Assembly (NCBI GenBank): GCA_019914995.1
Contig: CM034138.1
Span: 4,588,001-4,652,000, forward strand
Direction of reading: 5' to 3'
Source: Acanthochlamys bracteata
Lineage: Eukaryota > Streptophyta > Magnoliopsida > Pandanales > Velloziaceae
Length of the DNA stretch: 64,000 nucleotides
In this document: piece after piece, positions 1 to 12,476 of the stretch
Position numbering within the stretch: position 1 is the stretch's first letter
Layout: every line of letters begins with the position of its first letter
The notes under the pieces: generated by a model
The model's input: only the letters and a program-made list of their open reading frames with translations
Told to the model about the DNA's origin: nothing
The model's database searches: none
Position numbers and translations under genes: made by a program

Positions 1-707
1 ATGGTGGAAGACACTAAAGCAAAGGTCACCGGTACCATGCACGATGCTAAAGAGAAGACTGAGGCTTGGGCTGAGTGGGTTCAAGACAAGGTCTCAGAGT
101 AAGTAATTCGATTTCCTCTGTTTTGTTTTACCTGCTCTGTTCTGTTTTCTTTGGTTGTTGTTCTTCGCTGTTGTATTCTGAGATGTTGTTCCTGTGTTCC
201 TAGGGGATTCGGACTCAAACACAGCAACGCCATGGCTGGTGCCGACGATACCATCAACGACAAAGCCGCCGACATCGCCATGAAAGCCAAGGACTCTTCT
301 TCAGGTTTATATAAATCATTTATCTGATCAGACAGCAGAGTAGGAAATGTTTGATTCAGTTGATTAGTCAATTAGAAATAATTCTCTGCTCTGCAGGTGC
401 AGCAGACACAACATCAACCAAGTCTGGAGAGACCAAGGAAACGTTGAAGGATAAGGCAACCAGTGCATCTGACTCCATCTCCAGCAAGGCCGATGAGGTC
501 AAATCGGAGACATCGGAGAACTCCGGAAAAGCTTCAGAGCAAGCCGGAAGTACCTACGAAGCTGCGAAGCAGAAGATGGAGGAAGCCTACAATGCTGCAA
601 GGGAGAAGTTGACTGAGAACTCCAAGGCTAGCTATGAGGCTGCTAAGGAGAAGGTTTCTCAGGCAACTGGAGATAAGGCTGCTGCTGAAAGAGCTGAGGA
701 ACTGTAA
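1..707 (+). CDS. LEA_4 family late embryogenesis abundant protein, 5' end probably outside the window
   Basis: Three exons read cleanly at 1-98, 204-304 and 397-707. Each intron has GT..AG ends and the junction codons are restored (GA|G and G|GT). The visible product is 169 aa, very hydrophilic and rich in Lys, Glu and Ala, with LEA_4-type 11-mer repeats such as YEAAKQKMEEAY, NAAREKL and SYEAAKEKV. LEA_4 proteins are disordered, fold into amphipathic helices on drying and protect membranes and enzymes. The paralogue at 3458-4712 has the same exon phases and aligns from VEDTK (there VEETK), but has a signal peptide before that point. The ATG at base 1 is therefore probably internal, with the true start and signal peptide upstream of the window. 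The C-terminus is -AEEL, close to the -SEEL of the paralogue. Stress or seed expression is expected from the family but not shown here. Confidence 0.85.
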
Positions 708-3457
708 ATTCTATCAATCTGAAGTGCCGCAGTAAATAATTCCAGAGATATCAGATGTGAAGATTTTATTTATCGAGTCGGGAAATGTAGTGTAAAATCA
801 TCTTCCCCCTTTTGTGTATGGTGGTGTACTTTGATGTATTCCTCTCATTATTAGTTACTTGTTAATTTGGTGCTTGTCGTAATTGGGTTGGTTTTTCTTG
901 TTCAGATTAATTGTTAGCTTCTTTTTATCTTCCATGGTCTGACGCAGTTACTTAAAATAGTTCGAAAGCTTACACGCACAGTGAACTATATACTAGAATT
1001 TGTTTTTTGTTTCATTTGAAAACTATTAGTGTCCTTGGATTGCTTGCTATGACCCAAATATCATCTGGACACAGCTTGATTTTAAGAAACGAATTTCAGG
1101 CTAAAATTATTGGAGTAGTGCTTGGTTTTGTAAGAATCCCGTGTAAGTAGTGATGCTCCCAAGAAAAAAGGCTCTTTTTGAAATAAATTTTCCGAAGATC
1201 CCCTTTGATGCTCTGTTTAGATAGAAAGTAACGAAGATGGAGAGGAAGTATCTACTCCTATTATTTACTACATTGATATGCTACTCTTCAAGTCATTTAC
1301 TTTTATTTTATTAAATATATTAGACTGATAATCGTGCTTGAAATTTTTTGATGAAGGATTAAATTTTGTTATTAGATTAATGATTAGATATGTAATTTAA
1401 TAGAATTAAATGTAAAAATAAGAAAATCTGTTCACATAATTTCTATGATTTCTTTATAAAATTAAAATATAATATTAAAATTATAAAAACTAGAAGCAAA
1501 ATAATTTGAATTTTTTTGTTTAGATAAATATTGAAAACTAACACTAACAGTAATTTGAAAATGATCGACATGAACAACAATAGCAACCAATAATACTATA
1601 CAGCCAACAATACTAGTAACGCCTCCGTAGCTAAGAATCTCGATTCTTACAAAGGTAAAACGCTTGGAAATTCGTTAGCAGAGCTCACCATGGATGGCGA
1701 CCTTGCACCTTTCGGACCCACAAGGTTTCTCAGGAAAGCGTTCTAATATGTAGAAATGCTACTATGTATGTTTAGCATATAATCTACAAGAGATTTCTGT
1801 TGAGCAATAACACTTTGATATTGGATTCTTTTCTCGAGACATAGACAGAGAATTGAACGAGAAGTGTATACAATTCCCATTTGGAAACTAAAAATAACAC
1901 CCGACAACTGATCCAAGAGAAGAAAGCCACAAACAGAACGTCATTCAAAACGTGCATCATAAGGCCAAGCAGTCCCATAGATGAAAGAAACTAAAATATG
2001 TGTTAAACTGGTGCATGCGGCAAAATTTTCAGTACATAAAAATAAAATAGAAGATTGAAAATTATAGTTGGCCAAAACCCAATACGAGATCTAATCCGAT
2101 TTTCAAATTGACGACTTTTTGATTGATTTGACGAGTCAAGATTGTGGTCTGCCAAGCCATGCCTTCATTTCTCTAACCTTGGCATGCTCGTAGCACCGGA
2201 TTTGAACTCACTAGATTTCTCTTCGGCATCTCATCCGACAACTTCCTAAGCTCTGTAATCTCATCAGCCTTCACCCACCCTACTACCATCAAATTCTAAC
2301 TCACTACATCTCGTTACGGCATTTCATCGGAAACTTCTCGGCAAATCAATTCTCCATCTTAGCATTCGGACCAATATCACAGATTAGGCACACATAAATC
2401 AAGCCATAAAGTCAAATTTCAAAACATTCGTATGAACCATTTCCACAAACCGAATGTCTAACATCTAGACCAAGCTGCCCAATAGCCCAAGCATCAAAAT
2501 AACAATCACAGCATCTAACATTATACAGATAGTTTGAATTAAATATAATAACCTGAATTGGAAGATCAATCTTAAAACAATCTTATTCAATAACAAGATA
2601 AAATTATTCAATCATAATCTTAACCGCATATTCATAGAACAAAATTATTAATACTACTTAAATTCGGGTCAAATATAAAGCAAACTATTTTACCATCTAA
2701 ATGTTGATGATACCTCTTGAATTGCAGATAAGATATATTTACGGTCAGTTGATATCATTGCCATAATTATAAAACCCGAAAACCGTCTTTAACTACTTTT
2801 CAGATCAATGACCACATCAAAGTGAATGCTTTACCCTTCTGTTACACAACGCCTGAAAGTAAACGATGCTTAAAATACACGGATACCTTCTGCTTAGTTT
2901 CCCATGAAAATCAACTGTTCTGTAAGGATTGTTTGAAAATAATTTTAAAAATATAAATAAATAAAATAAAATTTGATAATATAAAATTTTTGAACGTTAA
3001 TTTAAAAAATTATAAAATACTATAAAATTGATGACAAAATATAAAATTAAAAATTAAAATAAAAGATTTATAAGTTATCCTAAACAAAACCTTGTGCTTT
3101 CCTTCATCATGAAGACTTCCACGAGGACCATGATGCTATTACACACACCAGTCTAAAGATAACGACCAAAGATCGAAATGTGGAACACGCAGACAACCAC
3201 AAACACTCAAATACTTCAGGTTTAACGCGGGCTCCCCACAGATCGTTTCCAAAATGGTAAAGCAACCATGCGCAATGAACAACGAACATAACTATATTAA
3301 TAAATTGTGTCCCCCTCTTTATTAAAGTCACACAGCACTAGCATACAAAAGACCATAGATGTACAACATAGAAGAAAGCCATGAGATCGTATGTCTACAA
3401 AACCAAATATCAAATGCTGTTAATTTCATTTCTTATATAATCGTTTCAAACAACATT
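708..3457. other. Intergenic region between two converging LEA genes
   Basis: Both LEA genes point into this stretch, so it holds both 3' UTRs and presumably their polyadenylation sites (about 708-850, and just below 3458). No convincing gene is present. An open + strand stretch at about 1610-1746 reads through SLAELTMDGDLAPFGPTRFL and then a stop; it looks like a short coding relic but I do not recognise it. 2930-3090 is a very AT-rich block resembling the decayed MITE blocks elsewhere in the window. Confidence 0.5.
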
Positions 3458-4712
3458 TTACAGCTCCTCGGATCCTTTCGCTCCCACTTTCTCCTTAGCG
3501 CTCTCGTAGGCCTTGCTGGCACTGTCCTTTGCCTGAGCTGCCCTCTCGGATGACATGCCCTTCAGCTCCTCTGTTTTGCCGGAGAGAGTGTCCTCTGTCC
3601 CCATGGACTTGTCTTTAGCTGCTTCTTTGCTCTCTCCGGCCTTCTTGGATGTGGTGTCCTTATATCCTGGAAAAATAAATTGCAAATAATGAACAAACGC
3701 AAATGTTGGATCAAAACAAATCTATGCCGTTTCACTAGCAAGTACAAGCATTTAACTTGTTATATAACGTGTCGGTTCCCCAAACTTTTTTTCATGATTC
3801 TAGATGTAGTCTATTGACAGAAAAGGCAACGGTTAACAATTGGTTTAACAAATGAATAATTGATCCATATATCTAATTCAGGATTGGTCTTACATCAACT
3901 TTGCTTAGCAGTAAGTAACGCATTCACCTTCAACTAGCATTGACAAAGGGAGTACAACTCAAGTACAACGCCAGCTATATTCTACCCGGAATAACCAGCA
4001 CAAACGAATTAATACAGACTTTTGCGTAAAACACAAAAGCCATTTTACAACCTATCTATTCATACCTTCTACTTCAAATGATGGAAAGACTTCCAAATCG
4101 CATTATATACTACAGAAAGATCCAACACAGCCAGACTTAATTCTATCTAGTCAACTCACATTCATATAGCAAACTATCTCACGAGTACGACACCAATCGC
4201 TAATCCACATAGTATTGGAATCAAGTATGATCTAAAACTACCAGTAGCAAACATTTTGTGCAAAAAATTTCTCACCTGATGCAGAATCCTTGGTTTTTGC
4301 AGAAACATCAGCAGCTTTATCCTTGGTGCCCTCTGCTGTCTGCTTCGACGTGTCGCGCCACGTCCCAAATCCACTGCCACATCAAACAGAAGACATCAAC
4401 AAACAACTCACAAACACGGTCGCTACATCTAAAAGAATAAAATCTTTTTCCTATGACAGCTTTGCCATTCTGCTTTGGAACAAAATTTTATTCGTTTAGG
4501 GGATGAATCAAGATACTAAAACAGAGAAACGGAGCAACTCACCTTGACATCTTGTCTTGCATCCACTTGCTCCATGAAGTAGCTTTCGCCTTAGCGTTCT
4601 CCATAGCTCCCACGGTGCTGGTGCTCATTTGCTCCTTGGTTTCTTCCACAGATCCATAAGCAGCAACGACCAACAGAGTAAAAACCAACAAACCCATCAC
4701 GAATCTCGCCAT
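3458..4712 (-). CDS. LEA_4 family protein with N-terminal signal peptide
   Basis: Three exons on the minus strand, 4712-4543, 4373-4276 and 3666-3458, give a 158-aa protein. All four splice sites are canonical (AG|GTGAGT, CAG|T, CAG|GTGAG, CCAG|GA). Residues 1-21 (MARFVMGLLVFTLLVVAAYG) form a classical signal peptide, so the protein should enter the secretory pathway. The rest is hydrophilic, rich in Lys, Ala and Glu, with LEA-like helical repeats (DSASKAYESAKEKV). It ends -GSEEL, which faintly resembles an ER-retrieval tetrapeptide but is not HDEL or KDEL. Exon number, intron phases and sequence match the LEA gene at 1-707, facing it tail to tail, so the pair arose by inverted local duplication. 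The start is the only ATG giving the signal peptide and keeping the frame. Confidence 0.9.
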
Positions 4713-5639
4713 CTTCCCAATCCAAAACAGAAGCCAACCGCTTTTGCCTCTAAGCTTCCCTTAGAAACTTCAATCGCTGAGATCACTTAACAAGGATCGA
4801 ATGAGAGCTTTGAACTTGAAGAATACTGGGGAGAATGAAGCTAGAAAGCTTTATAAAGCAAAGAGTTTTCTAGGGCGATGGACACGTAGGGAATGGAGGT
4901 ATCTGGATGTATTGTAGTGAGGACAACTGGCGAGTTGAGGCATAGTCGAGCCAGTCCGATGTGTGCATGCGTGGCTTTTCTGGAACAAGATTGTAGAGAG
5001 AGTTCGGTGCTCACAACATATGTTATCCGATACAAAACTTTAATAAAAAATTATTTTATTTAATCAAAATGAAAATTAAAAATTTTAATTTATATAAATT
5101 AAATTAAAATTAGACGAATTTAATTTATTTATTAAATAAATTAATTGAATTAATTTAAAATTGATTCATCAATTTGAACTGTTATTTTTTGAAAAATAAT
5201 TTTTAATTTTTCTTACTGTATAATAAAATATTAATAATAAAACTAATTAATAATAATAATAATAATAATAATTTATTAAACTATTATATTATATTATATT
5301 TATAATTAATTATTTATTTTTATATGTTACTAAAATATTGTAAAATAAAAATGATATATTATTCAAATAATTACTTTATAGTGACTTTTTTAATGATGAA
5401 TTTGAATTTGGTATAAAAAAATTTTCAAAATTTTATTATAGCTATGTTTATCGAAATTAAAAATAAAACTTATTTTCTAAAATAAAAATAAAAACAAAAA
5501 CTAAAAAATATATATGTTTTGACGGACATTCATTATATCTTATCATTAAAAATATTATTCACTTTAATTGCAACTAATTTTATAATTTTACTAAAACGTA
5601 AAAATATAGAATTAAAAATTAAAAATTATAATTATTAAA
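4713..5639. other. Upstream region of the minus-strand LEA gene, then AT-rich DNA
   Basis: The first 300-330 bases would hold the 5' UTR and core promoter of the minus-strand LEA gene. From about 5035 the sequence is nearly pure A/T with a short (AAT)n run near 5250-5272. No open frame or structured element could be supported. Confidence 0.5.
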
Positions 5640-5795
5640 TAGATCGATCTAAATTTGACTCGGTTATTAATAGATTGGATTATCGTTGATAATTTTGATC
5701 CATATAAGTTTATGAATTGAATTAGAATTGAACAAATTTGATCTAACTATTATACAGTCGACGCGAAATCGATCTACCAATCTAAATTGATTTCT
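5640..5795. mobile_element. Fragment of hAT-like TAGGGGTGGCAA element (one end only)
   Basis: The stretch with GATCGATCT, GTTATTAATAG and TTTTGATCCATATAA follows, motif by motif, the right half of the element at 62550-63125 (GGTCGATCC, GATTATAAATAG, TTTTGACCTACATAA). The left half is lost in AT-rich DNA and the terminal repeat is decayed. Non-coding. Confidence 0.5.
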
Positions 5796-6523
5796 CTAAT
5801 AGTGGGAAGTTTGAGTCCGTTGGAGTTATATGGACAAGTCGTTTTGAGTAGTGCATGGTTGTGTGTAAAAGTGTTTAAAACTATTGAACTGTATTATCGA
5901 AATATATGTGAGACAAACTTATTATATGTACTCTATAAATATTCGTATGTGTAAACTCTAATGATGATTATTCAATACTCAATTATATTATTATTTCTTC
6001 ATCAATTGTTTCATATTATCGAGCCAAATTGATTTTGAATTTTTTTCTACATGTAATTGATTTTTTTCTTTTCAAATTTTTCATCTTTATCAATTTCATT
6101 AAAAATTTTTCTACACATAAAATTTTTTTTCCCTCTCTTTACCAAAGAATCAATCAAAAAAAAAAAAAAAAAGAATTCGCTGTCGTTTTCCTTCTTGCAC
6201 CGTCGTTGCAATTTTCGTCGCCGCTATGCTTGTCTTCATCTCTTCGTTATCGCCGACTCCTCCGTTGGTCCATCGCCGCTGCTGATTTCACCGATTTTCG
6301 CTGCCGTCTTAATCGTCGCCGCTGTCGATTTCATCAAATTTGCCGCCGCCGCGTAGCCCAATTTTGCTTCTCGCCGCGACGCTCCGTTCTTCGCTTCTCG
6401 CCGCCGCTAGCTAGTCATTATCGCCGCCGCCGCCACATCGCCGCCCGGTGACCCGACCCGATCGGGCGGTGACCAACCCTAGCACATGTAGGCCCGACCC
6501 GTTTCAAAAAAAAAAAAATTATT

Positions 6524-7610
6524 TTGATGATGTCTTCATCTGAGTTCTTTGGGGATTTCCTACCGACATCCACAGACTTTTCTTTGAGTATTGCTGATGA
6601 TTGGGCGGAATGGGCTGCTTCAGTTAGAACTATTCTTCGTAGACGTCGTCTTCTTGCTTATCTTAATGGCTCTATTCAGCATCCTCTCTCACCACCAGAT
6701 GATTCTATTGAGGTAAAGAATAACATTCGTATTGCGCAGGATATTTGGGATGATCATGATTAACAAAATCTTGTATTTATCATTGCATCTGTTGATCGAT
6801 CTCTTCGACCACATCTTGAAGACATCCCGATTACTGCATTATTATGGGATATTTTGACTACTCAGTTTGTTCAATCAAGTGGTGCTAGAGAGTATCAAAT
6901 TCTCACCGAAACTTGGGCTGCCAGACAGGGTGATCGCACTATCTAGGAGTTCGCTATATTGATGCGAGGTTACTGGCGCGAGCTCTTAAAGCTTGAAGGT
7001 CATGGCTGTGTCTGCCATGAATGTCGTGAACGACGTCAACTTTATGAGTTTCTTATGGCTTTGCGTCTAGAATTTCAAGCAGTGAGTAGTCGTATCATAC
7101 AAAATAACACCAGTCTAGATGCTGCCATTTCTGAGCTCACTGTCGAGTAGACTCGCTTACGGTCTCTTTCGATGATGGTACCCACCTTGACTCCTGATAC
7201 AACTACAGTATTTGTTGCATCTTCACGCACTTCACCTTCCACTTCGGGAGACACTAGTGCTCATTTCCGCAGGAATTTTTTCCATTCTCGTCAATAATCA
7301 TTATGTACTTATTGCAAAAAATCGGGTCATACTGTGGATGGTTGTTTTCACCTTCACCCACATTTACTTACTCAGTATTGGGAGCGGAAGAAGACGAAAA
7401 GATTCTTCCACTACTCGCTCTCCAGTTGCACAGGCGAATGTTGTTGATGCTGTTCCTATCTCTCAGTCTATCACCAATGATTCAACGGATATTCAACATC
7501 GTTTTGCTAAGATAGAACTTCAGCTTCAGCGACAATCTATTTTTGTTGGTTCATCTGCCTCTACTTCTTCCGCCGTTCTGGTATGTCTTCCTCTTGGATT
7601 TTAGATTCTG
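6524..7610 (+). pseudogene. copia gag region (fossil)
   Basis: This is the gag-like part of the copia element. It opens with a segment containing WAEWAASVRTILRRRRLLAYL, typical of plant copia gag N-termini, followed by the helical capsid-type region (LLKLEGHGCVCHECRERRQ, LYEFLMALR). It is broken and not expected to give a functional product. Confidence 0.7.
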
Positions 7611-10570
7611 GTGCATCTCATCATATAACTTCTGATCTATCATTTTATCTGACACGATATGTTTACTACCAAACTTTCCATCTTTACATACTGCTGGTGG
7701 CCCTCAACTAACTATCACTTAATCTGGATTCGTTATTTCGGACTCTCTCAGTCTACCATTTGTTTTACATGTCCTTCATCTCATCCTACACCTAATCTCA
7801 ATCAGTTCTCTTTGTGAAAGCGGGCTTATTGTTGTTTTTGATTCCCTTACCTATTCTGTGCAGGATTCTCGTACCGGCCAGACGATTGGTTGTGCTCGTA
7901 AAAAGGGGCGATTGTATCACTTAAAGTATCTTCATCTTGCTTTTTCGACTACTTCAAATCTTAGTTGTGCTGCTGTTGTTGTGTCTGCTGCTGATTTGTG
8001 GCACAGACGTTTAGATCATATTTCTGAATTTCGTTTAAAGAGCTCATAGATAGTGGAGCTCTTGGGGCGAGTTTAATTTTCTCATTTATCTTCATGTACT
8101 AGCTATAAGTTGGCAAAACATTCAACTTTATCTTTTCATCAAAGTTTATCTAAATTTTCTCATGCTTTTGATCTAGTTTATTTTGATATTTGGGGACCAG
8201 TTCCATTTTCATCTATGACTGGTTTTGTTTACTATGTGAGTTTTATTGATGACTATACGCGTTACATTTGGGTTTATCTTATCCGTCATCGTTCTGAAGT
8301 TTCTACTATATATAACACTTTCAGCACTATGGTTCATACTCAGTTTAATACTCGAATTAAAATTTTTCGTTCTGACGGTGCTCGTGAATATATATCTTCT
8401 ACTATGAGATCCATCTTACAGTATCGTAACACAATTTTTCAACAATCTTGTCCTTATAGATCTGAACAGAATGGAGTAGCGGAACGTAAGCATCGTCATA
8501 TTCTTGAAACTGCTCGCTCTCTCTTGCTCTCCTCTTCAGTTCCTCAAATCTTTTGGGCAGAAGTTATTTTTATTTATGTTAATCTTATCAATATTACCCC
8601 GTCATCTGTCTTGTCTGGTAAGACACCTCATGAGAGTTTATCGGAACATAAGGGGTATCGATGTTATGATCCCACAGCACACCGAATTCGTATTTTTCGT
8701 CACGTCACTTTTTTTGAGGACTTTCTTTATTTTTCCTCTTCACTTCCTGATGTTCAATTTCTAACACCATCACATTCTCTTTCATTCAGTTCATCTGACT
8801 CTTCTCACATGTCTATAAATCCTCCTCTATTACTTCCCTATATTGATACCGCCCCTTCTTCGACGACACAAATGCTGGCTAACGAGGATCCTTCACGTTC
8901 TTCTCTAATTTCACCAATATCCAGTTTATCTACATCTCCACCACCACTTGTTCGTCAGTCACAACGTCCTCATTGTCCTCCTACTCGTTTTACACCAAAT
9001 TGTTCAGACCCGCTTGATAGGTTTTGTTTTGCAATCATCACCTCCTACTCTCCACAGTTTCATTCATTTATTACTGCTATTCATATTACTCGTGAACCTA
9101 ATTCTTACCAAGAGGCAATTCAGTATCATGAGTGGCCAGAGGTAATGGCAGAGGAGTTTCGTGCATTTCAGCAGACATGTACTTGGGATATAGTTCCATT
9201 ATCGGAGAGAGTACAGCCTATCAGTTACAAATAAGTTTTTAAGGTTAAATATTGACCTAATGGCTCCATTGAGAGGCATAAGGCTCGTCTTGTTGCTAGA
9301 GCTTTACTCAGAAGTATGAGATTGATTATGATGAGACATTTGTTCCTGTTGTCTAGATGACTACTGTTCGCACTCTATTAGCAGTCGCTGCTATACGTCA
9401 GTGGCCTATTTATCAGATGGATGTGAAAAATGCTTTTCTTCATGGTACATTATCGGAGATTGTTTATATGCAGCCACCTCTAGGTCTTTCTATTCCTCCG
9501 GATCATGTATGTCGTCTTCGTCGTGCTATTTATGGACTCAAACAAGCTTATAAAGCTTGGTTTGAGTGTTTTCATCGAGCTATTACAGAGGCAGAATTTC
9601 AGCAGAGTTTTCAAGATCACTTTTTATTTGTGTAGTCCTCACCGCAAGGATGGGTACTCCTGTTATTATATGTAGATGATATGATTTTAACAGGAGATGA
9701 TATTGCAGGTATTGCAACCACGAATAAGTACTATATCAACAGTTTCAGATGAAGGACCTTGGATATCTACACTATTTTTTTAGATTGGAGATTGCGCAAA
9801 GTACTAGAGGAATTATTATTTCTCAATAAAAATATACTTCTGAATTATTAAATCTGCAGGCTTATCTGATAGTCGGATGATTGATACCATTTTAGAGCTT
9901 CCTGTAAAACTTCGTCCTACAGATGGTGAGCCTCTCACAGATCCTACTCGGTATAGACGGCTTGTCGGTCAACTTGTCTATATTTGTATGACTAGACTAG
10001 ACATTTCTCAAGCAGTAAGTGTCGTCAGTCAATTTGTTTCTGCACCGCGATCAGCACATTATAGTGCTTTACTCAGGATTCTCAGATATCTACAAGGCAC
10101 TTTTACTCGCTCTTTGTTTATGTCTTCCACATCTACTTTGGAGCTTCGAGCTTTTACTGATGCAGATTAGGCTGGTGATCCAACCACTAGACGTTCTACT
10201 ACAGGTTTCTACTTATTCATTGGTGATTCATTGATTTCGTGGCGCAGTAAGAAACAGGATGTCGTTGCTTGTTCTTCAACAGAAGTCGAGTATCGAGCTA
10301 TGATTGCTACCATAAGGGAGATTATTCATGTACGGAGATTACTTACTGATATAGGGGTTACTTTTTCAAAAGCTATTCCTCTTTACTGTGACAATCGGAG
10401 TGCTATTTAGATTGCAAGCAATCCAATTTTTCATAAACGAACGAAACATATTGAGATTGACTATCACTTCGTTCGTGAACATTTTCTGTTAGGTATTATT
10501 TTTTTACCACATGTTGTATTTACTGATCAACTGTCAGATATCTTTACAAAATCACATCGACACCAAGATT
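7611..10570 (+). pseudogene. copia pol region: protease, integrase, reverse transcriptase, RNase H (fossil)
   Basis: The protease core DSGASHHIT lies near 7605-7630. The integrase core follows at about 8110-8700 (DIWGPVPFSS, FIDDYTRYIWVY, RSDGAREY, EQNGVAERKHRHI). Reverse transcriptase is at about 9240-9700 (WPIYQMDVKNAFLHG, YGLKQA, YVDDM) and RNase H at about 10130-10560 (FTDAD, SCSSTEVEYRA-like and DQLSDIFTKS-like segments). The order integrase before RT identifies copia rather than gypsy. Broken in several places. Confidence 0.85.
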
Positions 10571-10640
10571 TCAAACATTATCGAACAAACTCATGTTGTT
10601 TGATCCATCATGAGTTTGAGGAAATATTTACTATATCTTT

Positions 10641-10981
10641 TATCAAATATTTACTCAATATTTCTCTTTGTACATACTTGCACTCAGCTAAAATAAAAAT
10701 TACCTAAAACTCTCCTTCTTAAAAACCTGACTAATTTTGATCAAATTTATAATTTTTTATTTCAGCAGTGAATTTCGATTCCATTGGTCCTTAATTTTAT
10801 CATTTTTCGAGCAAAATTTATCATATTAGTTTTAGTTACGAATATAGAATAAATAGTAACATCAAATTACTATTAATAATAGCTTTATGATGTATTTTGC
10901 TTATCTTTTTTTTGTGTCTCTAATATTTGTTTTTTGGCATCTCTTTTTTTATTTAATGTATTATTCGTATTGGTAAGGGTC
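10641..10981. other. AT-rich spacer right of the copia fossil
   Basis: It may contain a remnant of the element's 3' LTR (to about 10735), but no match to the left side confirms this. I see no gene. Confidence 0.4.
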
Positions 10982-10984
10982 TTA

Positions 10985-11243
10985 GGAGTCGTTTGGAAGT
11001 GCTTATAACATAAAGCTTTTCTGAAATAGATAGTATTTTTATCTTTTTTGAAAAACAAACTTTTTTTTTTTACTTCAAAAATAAAAATAAAAATATGCAA
11101 TAAAAAGATCTCATTCCGTAAATTTTTTATACTTTCTAAATTTTAAAATAAATTTTTTATATACTTATAAAATATATATTGAAAAATATGAAATAGAAAA
11201 AAGTTTAAAAATAGATTTTTAAAAAGCTCTTCCAAACGCGCTC
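10985..11243. mobile_element. Tourist-like MITE (PIF/Harbinger type) with TTA target duplication
   Basis: The left end GGAGTCGTTTGGAAG and the inverted right end GAGCGCGTTTGGAAG form a terminal inverted repeat. TTA lies directly outside each end (10982-10984 and 11244-11246), the duplication expected of PIF/Harbinger elements. The 259-bp interior is AT-rich and non-coding, with the central CGTAAATTTTTTAT motif shared by other AT-rich blocks in the window. Confidence 0.75.
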
Positions 11244-11512
11244 TTAAAAAATTAATAAATAAGAATCATAAATTAAATAATTATTTTTTTATCCGTACTT
11301 TTATTATTTTTTTAATTTATTTTTTTACTTTTATTTTTTAACCATATTCAAAACAAGCCCTAAGCGGTAAGATAAGAGCCGCCTAAGGGGAGGCGGCCAG
11401 GGTAGTAAATAAAAGGTAGAATAGGGTCGTAACGGGCAGCAAAGTAAGGATCCATAAAGGTTTTAAGTAATGTATGTGCTTCTAAGTTGTCTAATTAATG
11501 AATGTTATAATC

Positions 11513-11990
11513 AAGCCGTTTGGGAGTGTCTTTTTTTTTTAAGTTAAAGCCGATGAAAAACATTAAATAGTAAGAATCTTGTTTTACAAATTTGAAAATT
11601 GCAACGTTAAAACTGCTCTCTTTTTACTCGAAAGAAAAAGTATCAATTCGATGCAGTCAAAAAAAGCTTTGTTGGAGCAAATTTCTCGGTGCTGTGAATA
11701 ACTATTATGCCTGTGCTAAGTTCGAAAAATTACAGTTTTATATATTATATAATTTTGTTATTTTATTTTGTTTACATTCTTATATTGACGGAATGTTTAG
11801 AAATAACTATAACATTAATTATTTTAAAATAAAGATAGTTTATTTTATTTTAATAAACGAATTTTATTATTGTAATTTAAAAAAAAAATAATATTTTAAT
11901 ATGTAAAATTTTTCTTAAATTTTTAAATAACTTTATAAAATATTATTAAAAATTTTAAAAATACGAACTTTTCGCCGTTGCCAAACAGAC
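11513..11990. mobile_element. Possible MITE with GTTTGG-type ends
   Basis: A left end AGCCGTTTGGGAGTGTC near 11513 and a right end ending TTGCCAAACAGACC near 11990 resemble each other inverted, as in Tourist-type elements. The interior is AT-rich and non-coding. A clean TTA duplication was not found, so these could be two unrelated half elements. Confidence 0.35.
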
Positions 11991-11999
11991 CTTTTTATT

Positions 12000-12476
12000 T
12001 TTCGATCTCCCGAATTTTTCTTCTTCTCTCGTGCGATCCACTCGGTTGATTTCCCTTCAATCGGCGCCGAAACTCCTTCCTTCTCCTTCCTACTATCCTC
12101 TTCTTAATTCAGCTTCGCGGCCTCAAATGCTGCCTGTAACCGCGCATTGACGCTCGCTCCAGCGTCTGCTCGCACTAGATCGCTGCGTCGCTGTCGTTCA
12201 GTCGCTAGAGCGAGAAATCCTAATTGCGGGCTATATCTACCGGAGTTTCTCCCCTTTGTTGCGATTCTAGCTGAACGTGACCGAAGAACAAGGCCTTCTA
12301 CTTCTTTCTTCTCAAACTCGACGACAAGCTTTCAACACTCTCCGAAATTCGTCACGCACCAAAAATTTTACTTGTTAGTATTGATTAAATTTTTCTCTCA
12401 ACCAATTGTGTTCTGCTTCTATCCAACACTGTTTAACCAATTTTGACCATATCTACTGCTACTCAGAGAAATCAGG
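12000..12476 (+). other. Possible first (leader) exon of a plus-strand gene
   Basis: Base composition changes abruptly here from AT-rich to mixed, with CT-rich stretches (CTTCTTCTCTCGTG, CTCCTTCCTTCTCC) typical of a plant 5' UTR, and it ends near CAGGTAAAAT, a good splice donor at about 12474-12477. Its open frame (about 12147-12446) has no recognisable protein content. It may be the non-coding first exon of the transcript that includes the coding exon at 15142, with an intron of about 2.6 kb. Confidence 0.4.

Larger units (their letters stand above)
5799..10640 (+). mobile_element. Ty1/copia LTR retrotransposon, broken fossil
   Basis: Gag-like and pol segments lie in the copia order protease, integrase, reverse transcriptase, RNase H, all on the plus strand. 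A tRNA-Met-type primer site, resembling TGGTATCAGAGCC, is seen in diverged form near 6012-6024. A TATA-like CTCTATAAATA at about 5930 lies in what is probably a short 5' LTR (about 5799-6011, tentative). A leader of about 500 bp (6025-6520), rich in CGCCGC, precedes gag. No 3' LTR matching the left side was found; the right boundary is about 10620-10700. The element is broken, with roughly ten or more breaks, and looks old. Without an LTR pair its age cannot be estimated. Confidence 0.85.

Noticed and set aside
12147-12446. A 99-aa open frame in the leader-like exon
   Set aside because: The translation is Arg/Ser-rich at first and then Phe-rich without any domain. It reads like a leader plus intron start.
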